64,000 nt of DNA from Salvia splendens (Eukaryota > Streptophyta > Magnoliopsida > Lamiales > Lamiaceae). How positions within the stretch are numbered: the stretch's first letter is position 1; the number at the start of each line of letters is the position of its first letter. Shown one piece after another: positions 41,760 to 54,119 of this stretch. The stretch spans positions 1,240,001-1,304,000 of the forward strand of contig NC_056050.1 in NCBI RefSeq assembly GCF_004379255.2, in the 5' to 3' direction. A program made the translations under genes and the position numbers. The notes beneath the pieces are model-generated. The model was not told the DNA's origin. It made no database searches and saw nothing but the letters and a program-made list of their open reading frames with translations.

Positions 41760-44282
41760 ACGATGCGTATATCCTACTTATTCAATTATGATGTACTGTA
41801 TTAATCTATCTAATTAAATGTACTATTATCGTATAAATTATCATTATATCAAATACTATGTTTTGATAAATGATTTAAAGCGTATTTTAAGTGTTAGGTT
41901 ATTTGTTATTTTGATTGTTATTTGCATAGAGGATCAACGAAAATACACTTTCATCTTTTTTTTTTGTAAATTTTAATCTACGGTTAAACGCTTCCAATAA
42001 TTCAAATCTATGTTTCTTTCGTAAAAAATATATTTACCAATTAAATAAAAATAATTAAAATAAATAAGAAATAAAGCTAGGGCTGTATGGTGCGGCCGGA
42101 CCCGACCAAGGCTATCTCAAGAATTTAACATATTATATCCACTTAACTAAGAAAAGAGAAATGTGCTTCAACTTTAAAATGGTATAAAACTTTATGCATT
42201 ATCTATATTTACTTAACGAAGAAAGTAGCTAGTGTTATGATTAGTGGCCCCTCATCACCAGGTAAAAAGTGAAAAAGCAAATTCAAATAAGCAGAAGCCA
42301 CAACTTTAACTGTGTTTAAAGTAACATTTGTCGGATTAAATTGATGTATATTTTTTTGGGTAGTAATAAAGTGCAAACTCATATATTGTACAAATTTCAA
42401 ACTTTTCAACACAGTATCAACGTCAACACATTATAAAATTTCAAGATTTTGATGTCAACACAATTTCAACACATCATCAACCGTTGACATTGTGTTGACA
42501 TTTTTTGTTGCTATTATTTTATCATTTGTTGATATTTTCTAACGATCCAGATAACCGTTTACAATATTTAGAGCTTGCATTTGATCTCATTCCTATTTTT
42601 TTAGTTTTTTTGTTTAAAATTGATAAGTATATATATATGAAGTCCAACTCAATTATGGCCCACACACACTACATGTTTCCTTACTAGTTTTAACTTCTAA
42701 GCATTGATTATTAATGTGAAGTTCATCGATCAGCTAGTGGTGAGAATTGTGCCTTTGAATGTTGTTGTTTTATAATATATACTCCATACTCTCCATAATT
42801 CACCTTCCTCAACATTATATTGTTAATACAACCTAATTATCAAATCTACAAATTTACTTATACACCCTCCAAAAAGGCCCCCTAAAGCCATACGACTCCG
42901 TCATTATTGCTTGAAATAGGAGATGAAATTTTACAGTATTTCTGTCAAAATATTAATATAAATATAAAGTTAAAAAATATTAATTTAAGCCATGTTAAAA
43001 AAGGACCAATTATTGGATTATTTATTTATGAACTAGAAATATATTTTATATTAAAAGGTGATATGTTAATTAGAAAATCACCCACAAACATTTTCTAAAA
43101 TTCCCTGGCACTCCCTGCATGGAAGGCGATATTTTAAAAGAGAAAAAAAGAGAGTGGATTAAATAGTGGATGCTTTAAAAAAGCTATCGATGTAAGTGTA
43201 AAGGATGTTAATCATCATTAAATATTTTAGTAAAAAGAATAAGTGCTTTGGATTATTCAGTTCATTTTGGTCACCATTTATTTATTGGAACATTCAATAC
43301 AAGCGAATCACGATGATAGTATATATTACTCCATCCCCCTTCGTCCCCCAAAGTTTGTCCTAATTTTACCAGTGCGAATTTTAAGAAATTGTTTGATTTT
43401 GTAATAAATGAAGGTATGTAGTGGAATAAGGGTTCTACATTGAGGAGATTGATGATGCATTTGATATCTATTTTTAGTAAGATTCCAAGTGGGACAAACT
43501 TTGTGGAACATACGAAAATGGTAAAATGTGACAAAAACTTTGGGGGACGGAGGGATTAGTTTTTTTATAGGAAAATACAGCAAAATAACTACAATTAATA
43601 TTATTAGTCTTGGTCACTCCAATCATTAGTCTTGGTCACTCCAATGATTGTTCTGAATAAAAATCTAGATAGATATTTACACTAAAACTTAGATTGATAT
43701 ATAACGTTGAACACGAAAAATAACAAAACTAGAGAAAACGGAAGTCCATGCTGAAATTAAAATTTTAAAAAGGAACAATTCTCCCAAAAGCTTGAGACAA
43801 TCATCCAAATAGACCTAATAATCATCAAAAGAGACATATGGTTTTATACCATCCCAAATTCTTTATTTTTCAAGATATATAGCTCTTTCAAGGACCTATT
43901 TATAAATAATAAGAATCCTATTTATAAATCAACTTAAAAGATTAACAAAGGAACAAATTATTCAGTCACCACTCAGAGTCAACTCTCAAACGTCTTCGTT
44001 GGTCATTCAGTGAAAACGCTTATATTACCAAAATATTAGTGAATTAGGAAAAGGAGTCCATTTGATTTATCAACATGTGGGACAAAGTGAATATATGAGT
44101 GATGGAATAAGTGATAAATCATGTCACAACTTTATGAAAATAGACAAAAAAATTATATTAGAAAAATGAATTTAATTAATAATACTTTGAAATCCAAATT
44201 GACGAACTACATACACCTATTTAATTTATTGGACTAAACATATGCTCGAACGCATAGCTAGAATCAAAATAATACTTCCTCC
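41760..44282. other. AT-rich intergenic region
   Basis: No gene recognised. 42400-42515 has TCAACAC-rich sequence with an inverted pair (TGTCAACACAAT / ATTGTGTTGACA). A MITE lies at 43329-43556. 43590-43645 has a doubled TTAGTCTTGGTCACTCCAAT phrase. The rest shows nothing I can name. Confidence 0.45.
43329..43556. mobile_element. Stowaway-like MITE
   Basis: Terminal inverted repeats CTCCATCCCCCTTCGTCCCC and GGGGGACGGAGGGA, both followed inwards by AAAGTTTGTC-like sequence, after a TA. Confidence 0.8.
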
Positions 44283-44818
44283 TAGGGGTGGCAAATCGTG
44301 CGTGTCGGGTCATTATCGTGTCGACACGATAACGACACGAACACGATAACAATAAACACGAACACGACCTATTAAGAAAACCTCAAACACGAACACGAAC
44401 ACGACGCGAAACCCTCAGACACGAACACGACACGAAACCCTCAGACACGAACACGACACGAACCCATTAACGACACGAACCAATTCGGGTCAACACGACA
44501 CGATAACAACACGTACATGAGATGACACGATAACGACTCGATAACAACACGACCTGATAACGGTTAAACCTATTAAAAATGAAAATAATAAGAATTAATA
44601 ATATTAAAATATTATTTGTTAACGGATAACACGAACACGACACGAACACGACACGAACACGTATTGTTAACGGATAACACGAACACGACACGAAATTTTC
44701 GTGTCCTTAACGGGTCGACCCGATAAGGACACGAACCCAATAAGCTCTGACCCAAATCCATTATTTTCGTGCCGGTTCGTGTCGTGTTATCGTGTCGTGT
44801 CAAAAATTGCCAGCCCTA
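44283..44818. mobile_element. hAT-like non-autonomous element rich in ACACGA repeats
   Basis: Ends TAGGGGTGGCAA and TTGCCAGCCCTA are inverted repeats. Flanking 8-mers CTTCCTCC and CTTCTTCC match at 7 of 8 positions, as for a hAT target duplication. The interior is mostly irregular repeats of ACACGA, GACACGATAACG and their complements. No transposase. Confidence 0.7.
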
Positions 44819-45059
44819 CTTCTTCCTCCATTTCGTAAAAATAAGGACTTTGGGAATGACACTAAGTTTTAATTTAAAATTAGTAAAGTATGAGAAAAAG
44901 TAAAGTAAAATATAGAAGAATCCTCTCTATATTAGTTACAATGGAGAAAAAGTAAAGTAAAATATGGAAGAATCCTCTCTATATCAGTCTCTCTTAATTA
45001 TTCTTTCTCTATTTTAATTATTTTAAATTATTTTTTCAAAATGAGCATGAAAAAAGAAT

Positions 45060-48038
45060 TGGTTGTGGGCTCACACGAATGGGTTTAGTTTCATTTGGTC
45101 AAATAGCCTCAATAAGTGGTCAATCCAGCCCATTAATCAAGCTCGATTATTTAAAAATAATACTACAACTAGTAATAAATGGGCTTGGTATTAATTTATT
45201 TTAACTAATTGTAGTATCATTTACTAAATGGGTTAGTTTAATTTCAATTCTAATAGTAATTTATTTCATAGTAGATTGCATGGCTGAGTACTTGATATAC
45301 TCAGTGAGCATAATGTCAAAAATAAGTTCCATTTAATTTGTCAATCACAGTTGAGTGAACACTGGGTTTTTAGTTTAAAATGACCCGAGTCACTAAATTC
45401 CTCTCATTTCATAAAATTGATTGCGCAATCACATAAACATAAAACCATATCTGAACGTATGTGAACCGGGAATGTGGCCACATTCCACGACGGTCACTGG
45501 ACCGGTTAACTCGAAAGCTAGCACACGGTCCCCATATGTGTACACTAGTCCGAGTAGGGTTTGCGGCCTTACTGGGACCCGAATTTGATCTAACATGATT
45601 GGCATAGCCAAGCAGATAGGTAGTCGTAAAAGCAAAACATGGCATGACAAACATGTTTAGAAAAGATTCACATTTTCATACTATAATCACGTTTTGAAAA
45701 GAATGCCCACTTGATATGCTTATTTCTCAACTCAATTACTCGCTTTGGCCTCACTTGCCCTTGAGCAGTTTATCATTTGAAAATAAATAACGTAGCACGC
45801 TAAATAGTACTTGAACCATTTCTCTTGAGAAAAGAATACATGCATCCTATTGGATAGCACCTATATCTTAGTCTCGTCTTATAGAATTTTTCTTAATCCT
45901 ACCTCGGCTTCACTACTCTGCATAATTTATTTATCTGCTTTACTAACTCTGGAGAAATTCTACTTTCTCAAAAAAATAATTACTTGAGCACTTATTAAAT
46001 AAAAATATGGATTTTTGGAAAATCCCTATTTAAACCCTTTTTTCAGATTTTTCTTAAGGCACCGGCCGGCTTTTGCTTCTCCCACTTCACCACTTTCCAT
46101 CTTTGGATTCTTAATAAATTATTCGGGAATTAATTAATTAAGCTCCAAGCCCAATTCTCTAAATAAATTCCATCTCAACATAATAAATTTCCAAGCTCAA
46201 CAATGCTAATTCCTTGGCCCAAATTCATAGCACATTCTTTCACTAGAGTTAATTGGTCCATTTCTAGAATAAACTTCCAACTCACTTCTTTTATCCACCA
46301 CATCGGGCCATTATTGTTCTTCATCACTAAGGTCCAAATCAAACAATTAAATGGCCCAAATTAAATAAATAAGGTAGCCCAACCATTTAATTTGAAGTGG
46401 CCCAAGTCACAAAATTCATAACATCAACCTAGTCAACTCATCCCTTCCCCACTTCACTTTCAATTTGCAATCCCAGGAAAAAAAAACGGCGCATCTCTCC
46501 CTAGCTCTCACGCCTCCTCCGGCGAAATCGACACCGCTCCGTGTCGCCGGAGCTCGCCGGCTCCGCCTCCTCTCTCAGTTTCCCCTCTCCACTCATTCTT
46601 TCTCTTCCGTCTCCCCTCTCCTCTCTCCTCTCTCGGCCCAGCTCACACCACCGCCGCCGCCGCTGCTGTGCGCGCCGCGGTTCACCGTCGTGGCCCTCCG
46701 TCTATATCTCTCTCGGGTTCCGCCGCCAACACCGATCACCGCCGTCAACCTCCTCTCTTTCCAGATCTGCCGCCGAGTTCCATCTCGCGGCGAGCTCGCA
46801 CCGGACCAGCCGCTAGCTCTGAGATGAGAATGAGCCGGTGTCGCCGCTGTCACGCGGCCGACTCCGCCGCCCTCCTGCACCCAGCCGCTGCTCCCCGATT
46901 AGCCGCCGCCTCGCTGGCTGTCCGGCTGAAGCGCTGCGGCTCGCTGCCGCCGCCTCTGATCCAGTGTTGTCTCCACTAAACGGTCAGCACCACCGTCGTC
47001 ATCTCCATGGAGCTGTCACGGTGTTACCGCTATTGGCGCAGCGGAGTCCTCTCACGGTCACCTCCGCGGCTGCTCCATCCGTCTCCAGCTGCTCGACGAG
47101 CAGCCGCCGTCTGTCACCGTTTCACCACTGCCTCCTTCACGATTAAGCTAAGTCCCGTTCCCCTTAGTCCCCTTGGTTTCGTTGTTCTTGCCGTTAAATT
47201 TTTTTCCGTCTTGGCAGTAGCTATGTGGCTTTGGAGTTTGAATTCTAATGTGAGAGCTACTGCAGTTATTTGCATATCCTTGTTATTGTTCAAGTCCCTT
47301 TTGTTCTCGGTTCAGGCAGCTTTTATTGCTATGTGAAAAATTGCTTGTTGAGCAAATGTTCATTGTGGTGAGGTTCTACAAGTGTTGCTGCTGATCCATT
47401 ATTTGTTCTAAGAGCTAGCTACTGTTGAGGTCTTGTCTATGGTTCTAATGGCTCAAACCATCTATGAGTTTTTTTTTTCTCTATATGATGCAAGAGGGTG
47501 TTGTGGAGTTACCTTGCTTGTTGACTCCTCTTGGTTCCTTGGCTGTCCCTCCTTACTCTCTTGCTCTTTCTCACTCTCAACTCTCACTAAACTTTGTTGA
47601 TTTGAAGTGTGTAGGAGGGAAGTTTGATGTGTGTGAAGGGGTTTATATAGGCCAAACTTGGTGTACTTTGGGGAATTAAATGGGGTTGATCCTCATTTGT
47701 TTTCATACATAGCATATCCTCTTATTTGATCTCTTTGTAGTACCTTTAGTTAAGGAGTTTTGGTGGTATTTGTAGTACTAGGTACTTAGCTAATAACTCT
47801 CATTTGTTTGGATTTGTAGTACTAGGTACTTGGCTAATGACTCTCATTTGTTTGGATTTGTAGTACTAGGTACTTGCTAATAACTCTCATTTGTTTGGAT
47901 TTGTAGTACTATGTACTTGGCTAATAACTCTCATTTGTTTGGATTTGACTTGCTCTCTTTGGTGAGTCATTGGTCTCCTATGGTTAAAGGAGAGTTGTCA
48001 TTTTTCCTCTAATAGCTCTTAAAGGAGCGGGTGCTACA
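45060..48038 (+). mobile_element. Probable solo LTR (Ty3/gypsy-like), left end uncertain
   Basis: About 3 kb without a credible gene. It has a CT/GC-rich leader-like part (46490-47150) with several overlapping low-complexity frames, a 44-bp minisatellite, and an abrupt end GGGTGCTACA at 48038. Right after it the coding sequence of an F-box gene resumes in mid-codon context. A CA end and the large size fit a long gypsy LTR. I do not see the matching left end, a target duplication or internal retroviral-type genes, so this stays tentative. Confidence 0.4.
47769..47946. repeat. 44-bp minisatellite, 4 copies
   Basis: Units of TTTGTAGTACTAGGTACTT plus GCTAATAACTCTCATTTG start at 47769, 47813, 47857 and 47900. 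Confidence 0.9.
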
Positions 48039-48428
48039 TATATTCACGAGAGGATTGCATATGCAAACATGATTATAGGTATAATCTCTGTCGGGGTGAA
48101 GAAGAAGCAATCCATTAGCGGCCGTGCATTCCATTGATGTGATTCCAAGAGGGGTTTCGAAATCTGTGAGCGGAATGTAGTGAAGATCGTGGCTCTCCAA
48201 ATCGGCTTCGCCTTTGTCTTCAATATTGAAAATCGTGCAACGAGATGGGTTAATTTTCAAGGTAACTAGGGCGAGTAGGAATTTTATTTTGAAGTAGTCG
48301 GAATTGAGCAGATTGAGCCATGATTTGCATACGCATTTGCTGATTGAAATGCTTCGGAGAGGGAGCCATGAGAGGATGTTAATGGTGATTTCTGATGGTA
48401 GATTTGTGAAGAAATCACGCCTCCCCAT
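48039..48428 (-). pseudogene. F-box gene, 5' part only, cut off at an insertion
   Basis: The ATG at 48428 opens MGRRDFFTNLPSEI, ILSWLPLRSISISKCVCKSW and the start of the F-box-associated domain (ECTAANGLLLLHPDRDY, CICNPLV). The frame has no stop up to 48039, where it runs into the end of the putative LTR and stops 12 codons later. The C-terminal half is not found to the left. Closest relative is the pseudogene at 29582-30965, but without its acidic-QN insert. The F-box itself is intact, so a truncated product is conceivable. Confidence 0.8.
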
Positions 48429-48750
48429 TAATGGAGAACTCAAACTCAAACACACATAGTAGAAGCGGCAGAGAAGCGTTTATTTTATGTGAATAAGAAT
48501 TAGGGCTTTAGTAAACCTATTTCTTAGTATAATAGTAACTTTTTTGTAAAGAGGATACGCTGTCCTTTATAAAATTTCAACTAAATTAAAATTCTAAAAT
48601 AGAAAAAGCAAAACATAAAAATTAGATTTTAAAAACGCAAAATATAAAAGAGTGATTTTATAGTTTGATATCTTTCCTTTATTTTAGATATTTTCTTATG
48701 TTAATCTTTGGGGTATACTTAAAAATAACTCAAATTAAAATCAGAACATT
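48429..48750. other. Upstream flank of the truncated F-box gene
   Basis: AT-rich; no element or gene recognised. Confidence 0.4.
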
Positions 48751-49150
48751 CTTTCAACCATATGCTGCCACGTGGCATATATAAGTAATAAAATAATATT
48801 ATTAAGCAACAAACTTAGTGGATGATTGTTTATGTTGCATTAAATGCAATTTATTTTGCATTTTAGTCTATAATACAAAATAAATAACATTTAATGCAGC
48901 ATAAACCGTCTTTTATGCAATTTGAGGTAATTCTTATGTGTCGATCCTTTGTTGCTTAATAACATTATTATATTGCATTAAATGCAATTTATTTTGCATT
49001 TTAGTCTATAATACAAAATAAATAACATTTAATGCAGCATAAACCGTCTTTTATGCAATCTGAGGTAATTCTTATGTGTCGATCCTTTGTTGCTTAATAT
49101 CATTATTATGTTGCTTATACCTGCCACGTGACAGCATGTGATTGGAAGGA
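48751..49150. mobile_element. MITE-like element with G-box termini and internal duplication
   Basis: The ends are inverted: TTTCAACCATATGCTGCCAC..GTGGC at the left and the complement GCCACGTGACAGCATGTG at the right, with about 50 bp of pairing including AAGCAACA. Each terminus holds CACGTG, the core of plant G-boxes. A 139-bp inner segment (TTGCATTAAATGCAATTT to TTGTTGCTTAATA) is repeated in tandem (48835-48973, 48974-49102) almost without change. Confidence 0.75.
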
Positions 49151-49342
49151 AGGGTGAAAGGACAGTAATGCTCCCCTGTTAATCTTTCTACGTACCTGGG
49201 CCTGTTTTGATACCATGTAAGCTATTCACCATTTAATATATATACGAGACATGATTATCATTAAATCAATATGGTATAACAATGACGTTTTCAACATCCT
49301 CCTCCCAAAAATTTTCCTCACTTTACAACAATTCCATATCCA

Positions 49343-50823
49343 TCTATACATATATAAAAGACGAGTTTTGTCCATCTTTTTGAATATTTATAAATTTTGG
49401 GCAAGATTTTAAATATGTATTAGTTATGAACCTTTTCAATATTTGTAGATAATTGTGTATATAATTGATAATAAACATTTTCAGTTACTTATAACAGTCA
49501 TTGGATTAAATATTTGAGCCCATTAATTGTTTTAAATAGTAGTATAACATATTTGAAATATATTCATCGAGTTGCCAGTTATATAGTTAATGACATTATA
49601 AATTACTGATAGATGATTGGGCATGATACTCAAAATATATAGCATTTATAAATCAATAAACGTGAGAATCAAAATTAGGTTAATTATGCCTAATTCAAAT
49701 GAAGGTGTTTTTATTTTATAAGTATAAATTTGTAGACCATTATTATCATGGTATACTAAAACCGAAAAGGGGAAATTAGTGGTAGTTATAATCTAATATC
49801 GGTGTGGGGAAATAATTTTGGTTGGATAATAAACTTTATAAAATTTTGTTGTTACATAATTTCATGTTCTTTAGTTGTAAGTTTGTAACGGATTAGTAAA
49901 TATGATTTTAATTATATTTATAACTGAAATTAAATACTACTCCTAATCAAGCTCTATAAATACCTTCTTCTCTCTTCGCTCTTTCAACCAAATCTAAGGC
50001 GCAAGAGATTGCTGGCCACAAGGTTAGCCATTTAGCCGGAGGAGAAATCGAGTATAGAAAAGTTTGATTGGTTTTCAGCTGCTATAAGCATGTCTAATTG
50101 TTTTCATGTGTTTATTGTTTTTATCAATTTCAATGAATGGAAATTATGGAATTGCTGATTATATACACGTTGTAGAAGCCGATTGATTTTGAGAAGCGAT
50201 ATTGCATTAATGTGTATCATCAGTTTGTTTTGGTAAATTCAGTTGCTGTTTTTTAATGATTAATGTTATTTTCATCAATTTCTTTGATCGGAGTTGTTGA
50301 AGTCGATTGCTAATGAGAAGCAAAATTGCATTAATTTGTATTATCGAAATATTGCATTAGTGATTAATTTTTTGTATACAGGGGACGGAAGATGGGGTGG
50401 AATCATGAAATTTGTGGTGATTGTTTGAGCTCCAAATTTTGATTGAATTTACTAACTCAGATATGTAAATTTTTTAAAAAAGGTTATTTATACTTTTTGT
50501 CATTCCTTTGAATAATCTTATTTTTATATATATATTTTAAATTTATATTGATACTGTTCATTACCACTAATGGCAGATAGAGATTTCAAGATTTAAAAAA
50601 ACTTAAATTTTGTGTATTTTGAAAATTAAGAAAGGGGAGATAGATAGAGATGACCCACAGTAATGAAACGGAGGAAAATCTCGAGGAATAATACAAATTT
50701 TCAGGGACGAACAAAAAAAAAATAGGTGACAAATTTTCAGGGACGGATGAGTACTATTATACGGTTGTTCGCTGAAGATTGTAGCAAATTAATGATCCGT
50801 GCATAGCACAGTTGTTACACTAG
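49343..50823 (+). mobile_element. Probable non-autonomous Helitron, 1.5 kb
   Basis: 5' end TCTATACATATATAAAAGAC preceded by A. 3' end with hairpin-like CCGTGCATAGCAC, then a short spacer and CTAG followed by T. This is the Helitron pattern (TC start, hairpin plus CTAG end, A/T target). Inside there is no Rep/helicase. 49940-50060 looks like a core promoter and 5' leader (CTCTATAAATACC followed by CT-rich sequence), and 50377-50390 looks like an intron acceptor (TTTGTATACAG) before a 16-codon frame (MGWNHEICGDC..). This may be a captured gene 5' part. Confidence 0.6.
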
Positions 50824-52530
50824 TTATGTAAAAAGTCGACTTACAACTCCACCATCGTGTATAATTGAATCATTCGCTTTGATTTTCTTATGTGGTTCAT
50901 TTTTTATATATGCTAGGTTTTGATGCATCTAATGTAACTTAGAATTTGGATGATAGCATAGATGATAAACTTGTGAATTTTACCTTGTTTAGTGAGAAAT
51001 GCATGTGAAATTTTGTGTAAAATAGTCTTCGAAGTTGAATTACTACTTACTACGCTTCCGTGTGAGTTTAGTTTGATGAGAGGTTTTAAGTGTTAAATAA
51101 ATAGATAAAAAAGTAAAAGAGGGAAAAAAGTTGAGAGAATAAAGTAAGAAAGAGAAAAGGTTACTCCCTTCGTTCCATAGTAGTAGAGTCATTTTGTCAT
51201 TTTAGTACGTTCCATAGTAGTGGAGTCATTTCCCTTTTTAATAAAAATCAACATATTTATTCTCACTTACTTTACTTTCTCTTACTTTATCCTCTTTACA
51301 TTTTTCATTTTCTACTTTATTCTTTCTTTTACTTAACTCATTTAACACAACTTTTTTTAATCTTCGTGCCGGAAAAAAATGTCTCAACTACTATGGAATG
51401 GAGGGAGTACTATATATGAAAATGACTCAATTATGAGAAAACTTACCAAAATGAAAAAATAACTCAATTATAAAGGAAACAGATGGCATATTAAGCTAAC
51501 CATAAGATTTGTCACTTTGAGAAAGTCTAATATCCTATTCTCTGGGACATCATGGATGCCAAATCGAGTCAACCATTGGTCGTTTCACGATCGAACATAT
51601 CGATTTTTCCTATTCAAGAAGTCTTAAATATTCAGTCTGATTTTTAAAATGTTGGGTGAAATACCAAAAACTTGAATCACTCTAGCAAAAATGAGTATTT
51701 TCATACATAGACGGTGCCCCACAATATATATACTCCACAAGCCAGACAAGATAACAACATACAATATCAACATACAGTATCAATAAGGTCAAATCGATAT
51801 ATATGTAAAAGTATGATCCAAATTCTACTAAGTTTTACTACTCATTTTTTCTCAACTAAATTGAGTCGTATTCATTTTTAATTGTTTCAATTAAGTACGT
51901 CATTTCCTTTTTTAACTAAAAACAAAACATCCATTTTTTTAATAAATTTTTTTATTTCAACTCAAATTGTATTATAGCAAAATTCAAGTTATATGAGTTG
52001 GGCGGGTTTGTTTTTAAAAAATCAGAATAAGAATTATAATTATACATTAATTTTATTTAATTAATTTGCCTATATTTTCTAGGGTTAGGCCTCTCTTGAT
52101 CTCCACCACCAATCTACCAGCTCTGTCGCCACCGTATTCCAGCGGCCGTCGTCGCTTTCCACCTCATCGTCTTTCCGCTGCCAAATAGGTTTCTATAATT
52201 TCCATATTTCGGTTTATTATCTCCGAATATCTTATCAATTTCTATTTTTTTTAAATAGGCTGCGATATTTATAGGATTGTGTGTGTGATATTTATAGGCT
52301 TTGTCATTTCAGCTCCCGCATCTTAGCAAATCAGTGTTTGTGTGTGTGATTTCTGTTACCTTTCCCCAACTAAGAGAAGTAAGCTTTGTTAGCTTTGTCA
52401 TTTTCAGATTATGTATTCACCAATTAGGATTGCTCATTACGCCCAATTTTAATTTGGTATTCACCACTCTTAGATAGAATCAATTTGGAATTAGAAATTG
52501 ATATGATATCGAACATGTTGCTGGATTTCT
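50824..52530. other. Intergenic: MITE and 5' leader of F-box gene
   Basis: Stowaway MITE at 51164-51407. The rest up to 52080 is AT-rich with nothing recognised. 52085-52190 is a CT-rich leader-like stretch ending CCAAATAG/GT, like the one before the F-box pseudogene at 3.8 kb. Confidence 0.45.
51164..51407. mobile_element. Stowaway MITE
   Basis: CTCCCTTCGTTCCATAGTAG start, CTACTATGGAATGGAGGGAG end, TA on both sides. Confidence 0.88.
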
Positions 52531-52575
52531 TTGATTAACATTCTAATACGACTGTCTGTTGTTTTAGGTAGAGAA

Positions 52576-53626
52576 ATGACGAGAGGATTCTTCGTAAATT
52601 TACCGACCGAAAACAAGATTGATATCCTCTCAAGGCTCTCCGCCCGAGACGTTATTATTGTGGTTCGGTCTGGTGTGGAGTCTAACTCGTACGAAATCTT
52701 TGAATTTCAAGACAGCCTTGACCTTGAGCACCATGATCTCCGCAACAGTTTGGTCACCAAGGTTGTTTCCCCTCGTGCTGAAGCGCTTCAGGGTTCAGCT
52801 AATGGGTTGGTTTTTATGACGGGTGACACACCTTGTGATCTTTATGTATGCAACCCTGTAACACGAGACTTTATCAAGCTTTGTCCGTATCCTGACTCTC
52901 TCGACTCTTCGTCTAATATAGTTATATTTGGATTTGGAGTGACCAAAACGACTGGTCAACATAAGGTGGTTGCGGCTGTCTGTGACTATGAGTTAGCAGA
53001 GAATCCGTTTAGATTTACAGTTACCAGATCTCACTGTGAGGTGTACACGCTTGGGACACGAACATGGAGGAGTATCGTACCCGGTGACAAGCTACTGTAT
53101 CATTCGATGTGGATATTTCTTAACGGAAATCTTCACTGGTTGGTGGTAGAACCAAAATCCCCATCACGAATATCTTGCTTTGATCTTGAAACAGAGCATT
53201 TCAGCACGTTCTCTCTCCCATCCTCCTCTTCTGACAAAAGGAGGGTCTGTTGGGATCTTGTCGGTTTTGGAGGGTCGTCTATGCTTATGTGATAATTCAT
53301 CCGAAGGAAAAATCATTATCTGGGTGATGAGGGAATATGGGGTGGCGAAGTCTTGGATAAAGGAATATGTCATCAACAAAGATGCCAAGCTTTGTGGAGA
53401 TGATGGGCTTGTTTCCCCTATTAAGGTTTTTAAAAATGGGGACATCTTGATGAAATGTGATGAGTCCCTGCTGTTCTACTACAATGGCAAGACACAATCT
53501 TCGCGGAAGATCGAGATGTTTGATGCTCGTGGTGGAGATCAATCTCGTGTAGATGCGATTCTTCTCCACACCTCAAGCTTTCTATCCCTGAGAAGTTTTG
53601 GAATGGAAGACTTATATTCGTTCTGA
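52576..53626 (+). pseudogene. F-box-associated-domain gene with shortened F-box and a frameshift (block B)
   Basis: ATG 52576 starts MTRGFFVNLPTENKIDILSR, then after LSARDV the frame passes straight into VVRSGVESNSYEIFEF. About 33 residues, the second half of the F-box with CKCVCKSW-type residues, are missing compared with the copy at 3834. The F-box-associated domain follows (DLYVCNPVTRDFI, FGFGVTKTTGQHKVV, HCEVYTLGTRTWRS, LNGNLHWLV). A single-base frameshift near 53238 leads to a stop at 53292. The rest (SVGILSVLEGRLCLC, GKIIIWVMREYGV, SPIKVFKNGDILM, SFLSLRSFGM) is open in another frame to TGA 53624-53626. An N-terminal product of about 238 residues could be made, but SKP1 binding is doubtful. 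Confidence 0.8.
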
Positions 53627-54119
53627 CCGCGAAGCTTCTTCTTGTTGGACTGATTTCCGCAGAACTATGAGGTTTTAACTTAATGTAGGTAGTATATTTG
53701 CTTTATATGTTTATGCTTTAATATGCTCAGACTTCGTGCTGCTGCTTGATGCTTTTTTTGTTACAATGTAGCAGATCAACTCTCTAAAACGAGTATATAC
53801 TAATTTAAGCACGATACTATTTTTCATGAAACGACTTCGTTGCAATAAGATGGAAGTTTATAGTTTTCCTAAAATTTATGCAGGTCAGCAGAAGTAAAAT
53901 AGATTTACTGATATTGTGATAAAGTGGAACATAACAAAGATATAATGCTTGTGGGACATAAGCTAAAAGACTAAAAGTAGTTTGTTAAATATGATGTGTA
54001 CACAAAGATGCTTTAGGAAAGTAGATGCTTTTTCTTTTGTTTCCACTAACCAAATTTCGAAATTAAATGATGTCTTCGTCTTCATCTTCATCTGAGCTTT
54101 CGAAAGATTCAAGCAACTA
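53627..54119. other. Upstream region of RLK-B
   Basis: Homologous to 34680-35218. Near the ATG the (GTCTTC)n tract is shorter than in RLK-A. No TATA box is evident. Confidence 0.5.

Noticed and set aside
44467..44803. Minus-strand frames rich in Ser-Cys-Tyr-Pro repeats
   Set aside because: They are translations of the ACACGA repeats in a hAT-like element.
45409..45654. Two overlapping minus-strand frames of 73-81 codons
   Set aside because: No start context or familiar motif. They lie in the putative LTR.
46465..47336. Several overlapping Ser/Pro/Arg-rich frames in a GC-rich stretch
   Set aside because: Low-complexity composition gives open frames in all directions. No domain, no consistent frame and a probable LTR context.
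53238..53292. An intron instead of a frameshift in the F-box gene of block B
   Set aside because: No GT-AG pair restores the frame without removing conserved residues, and the related copy at 3834 is colinear without an intron there.
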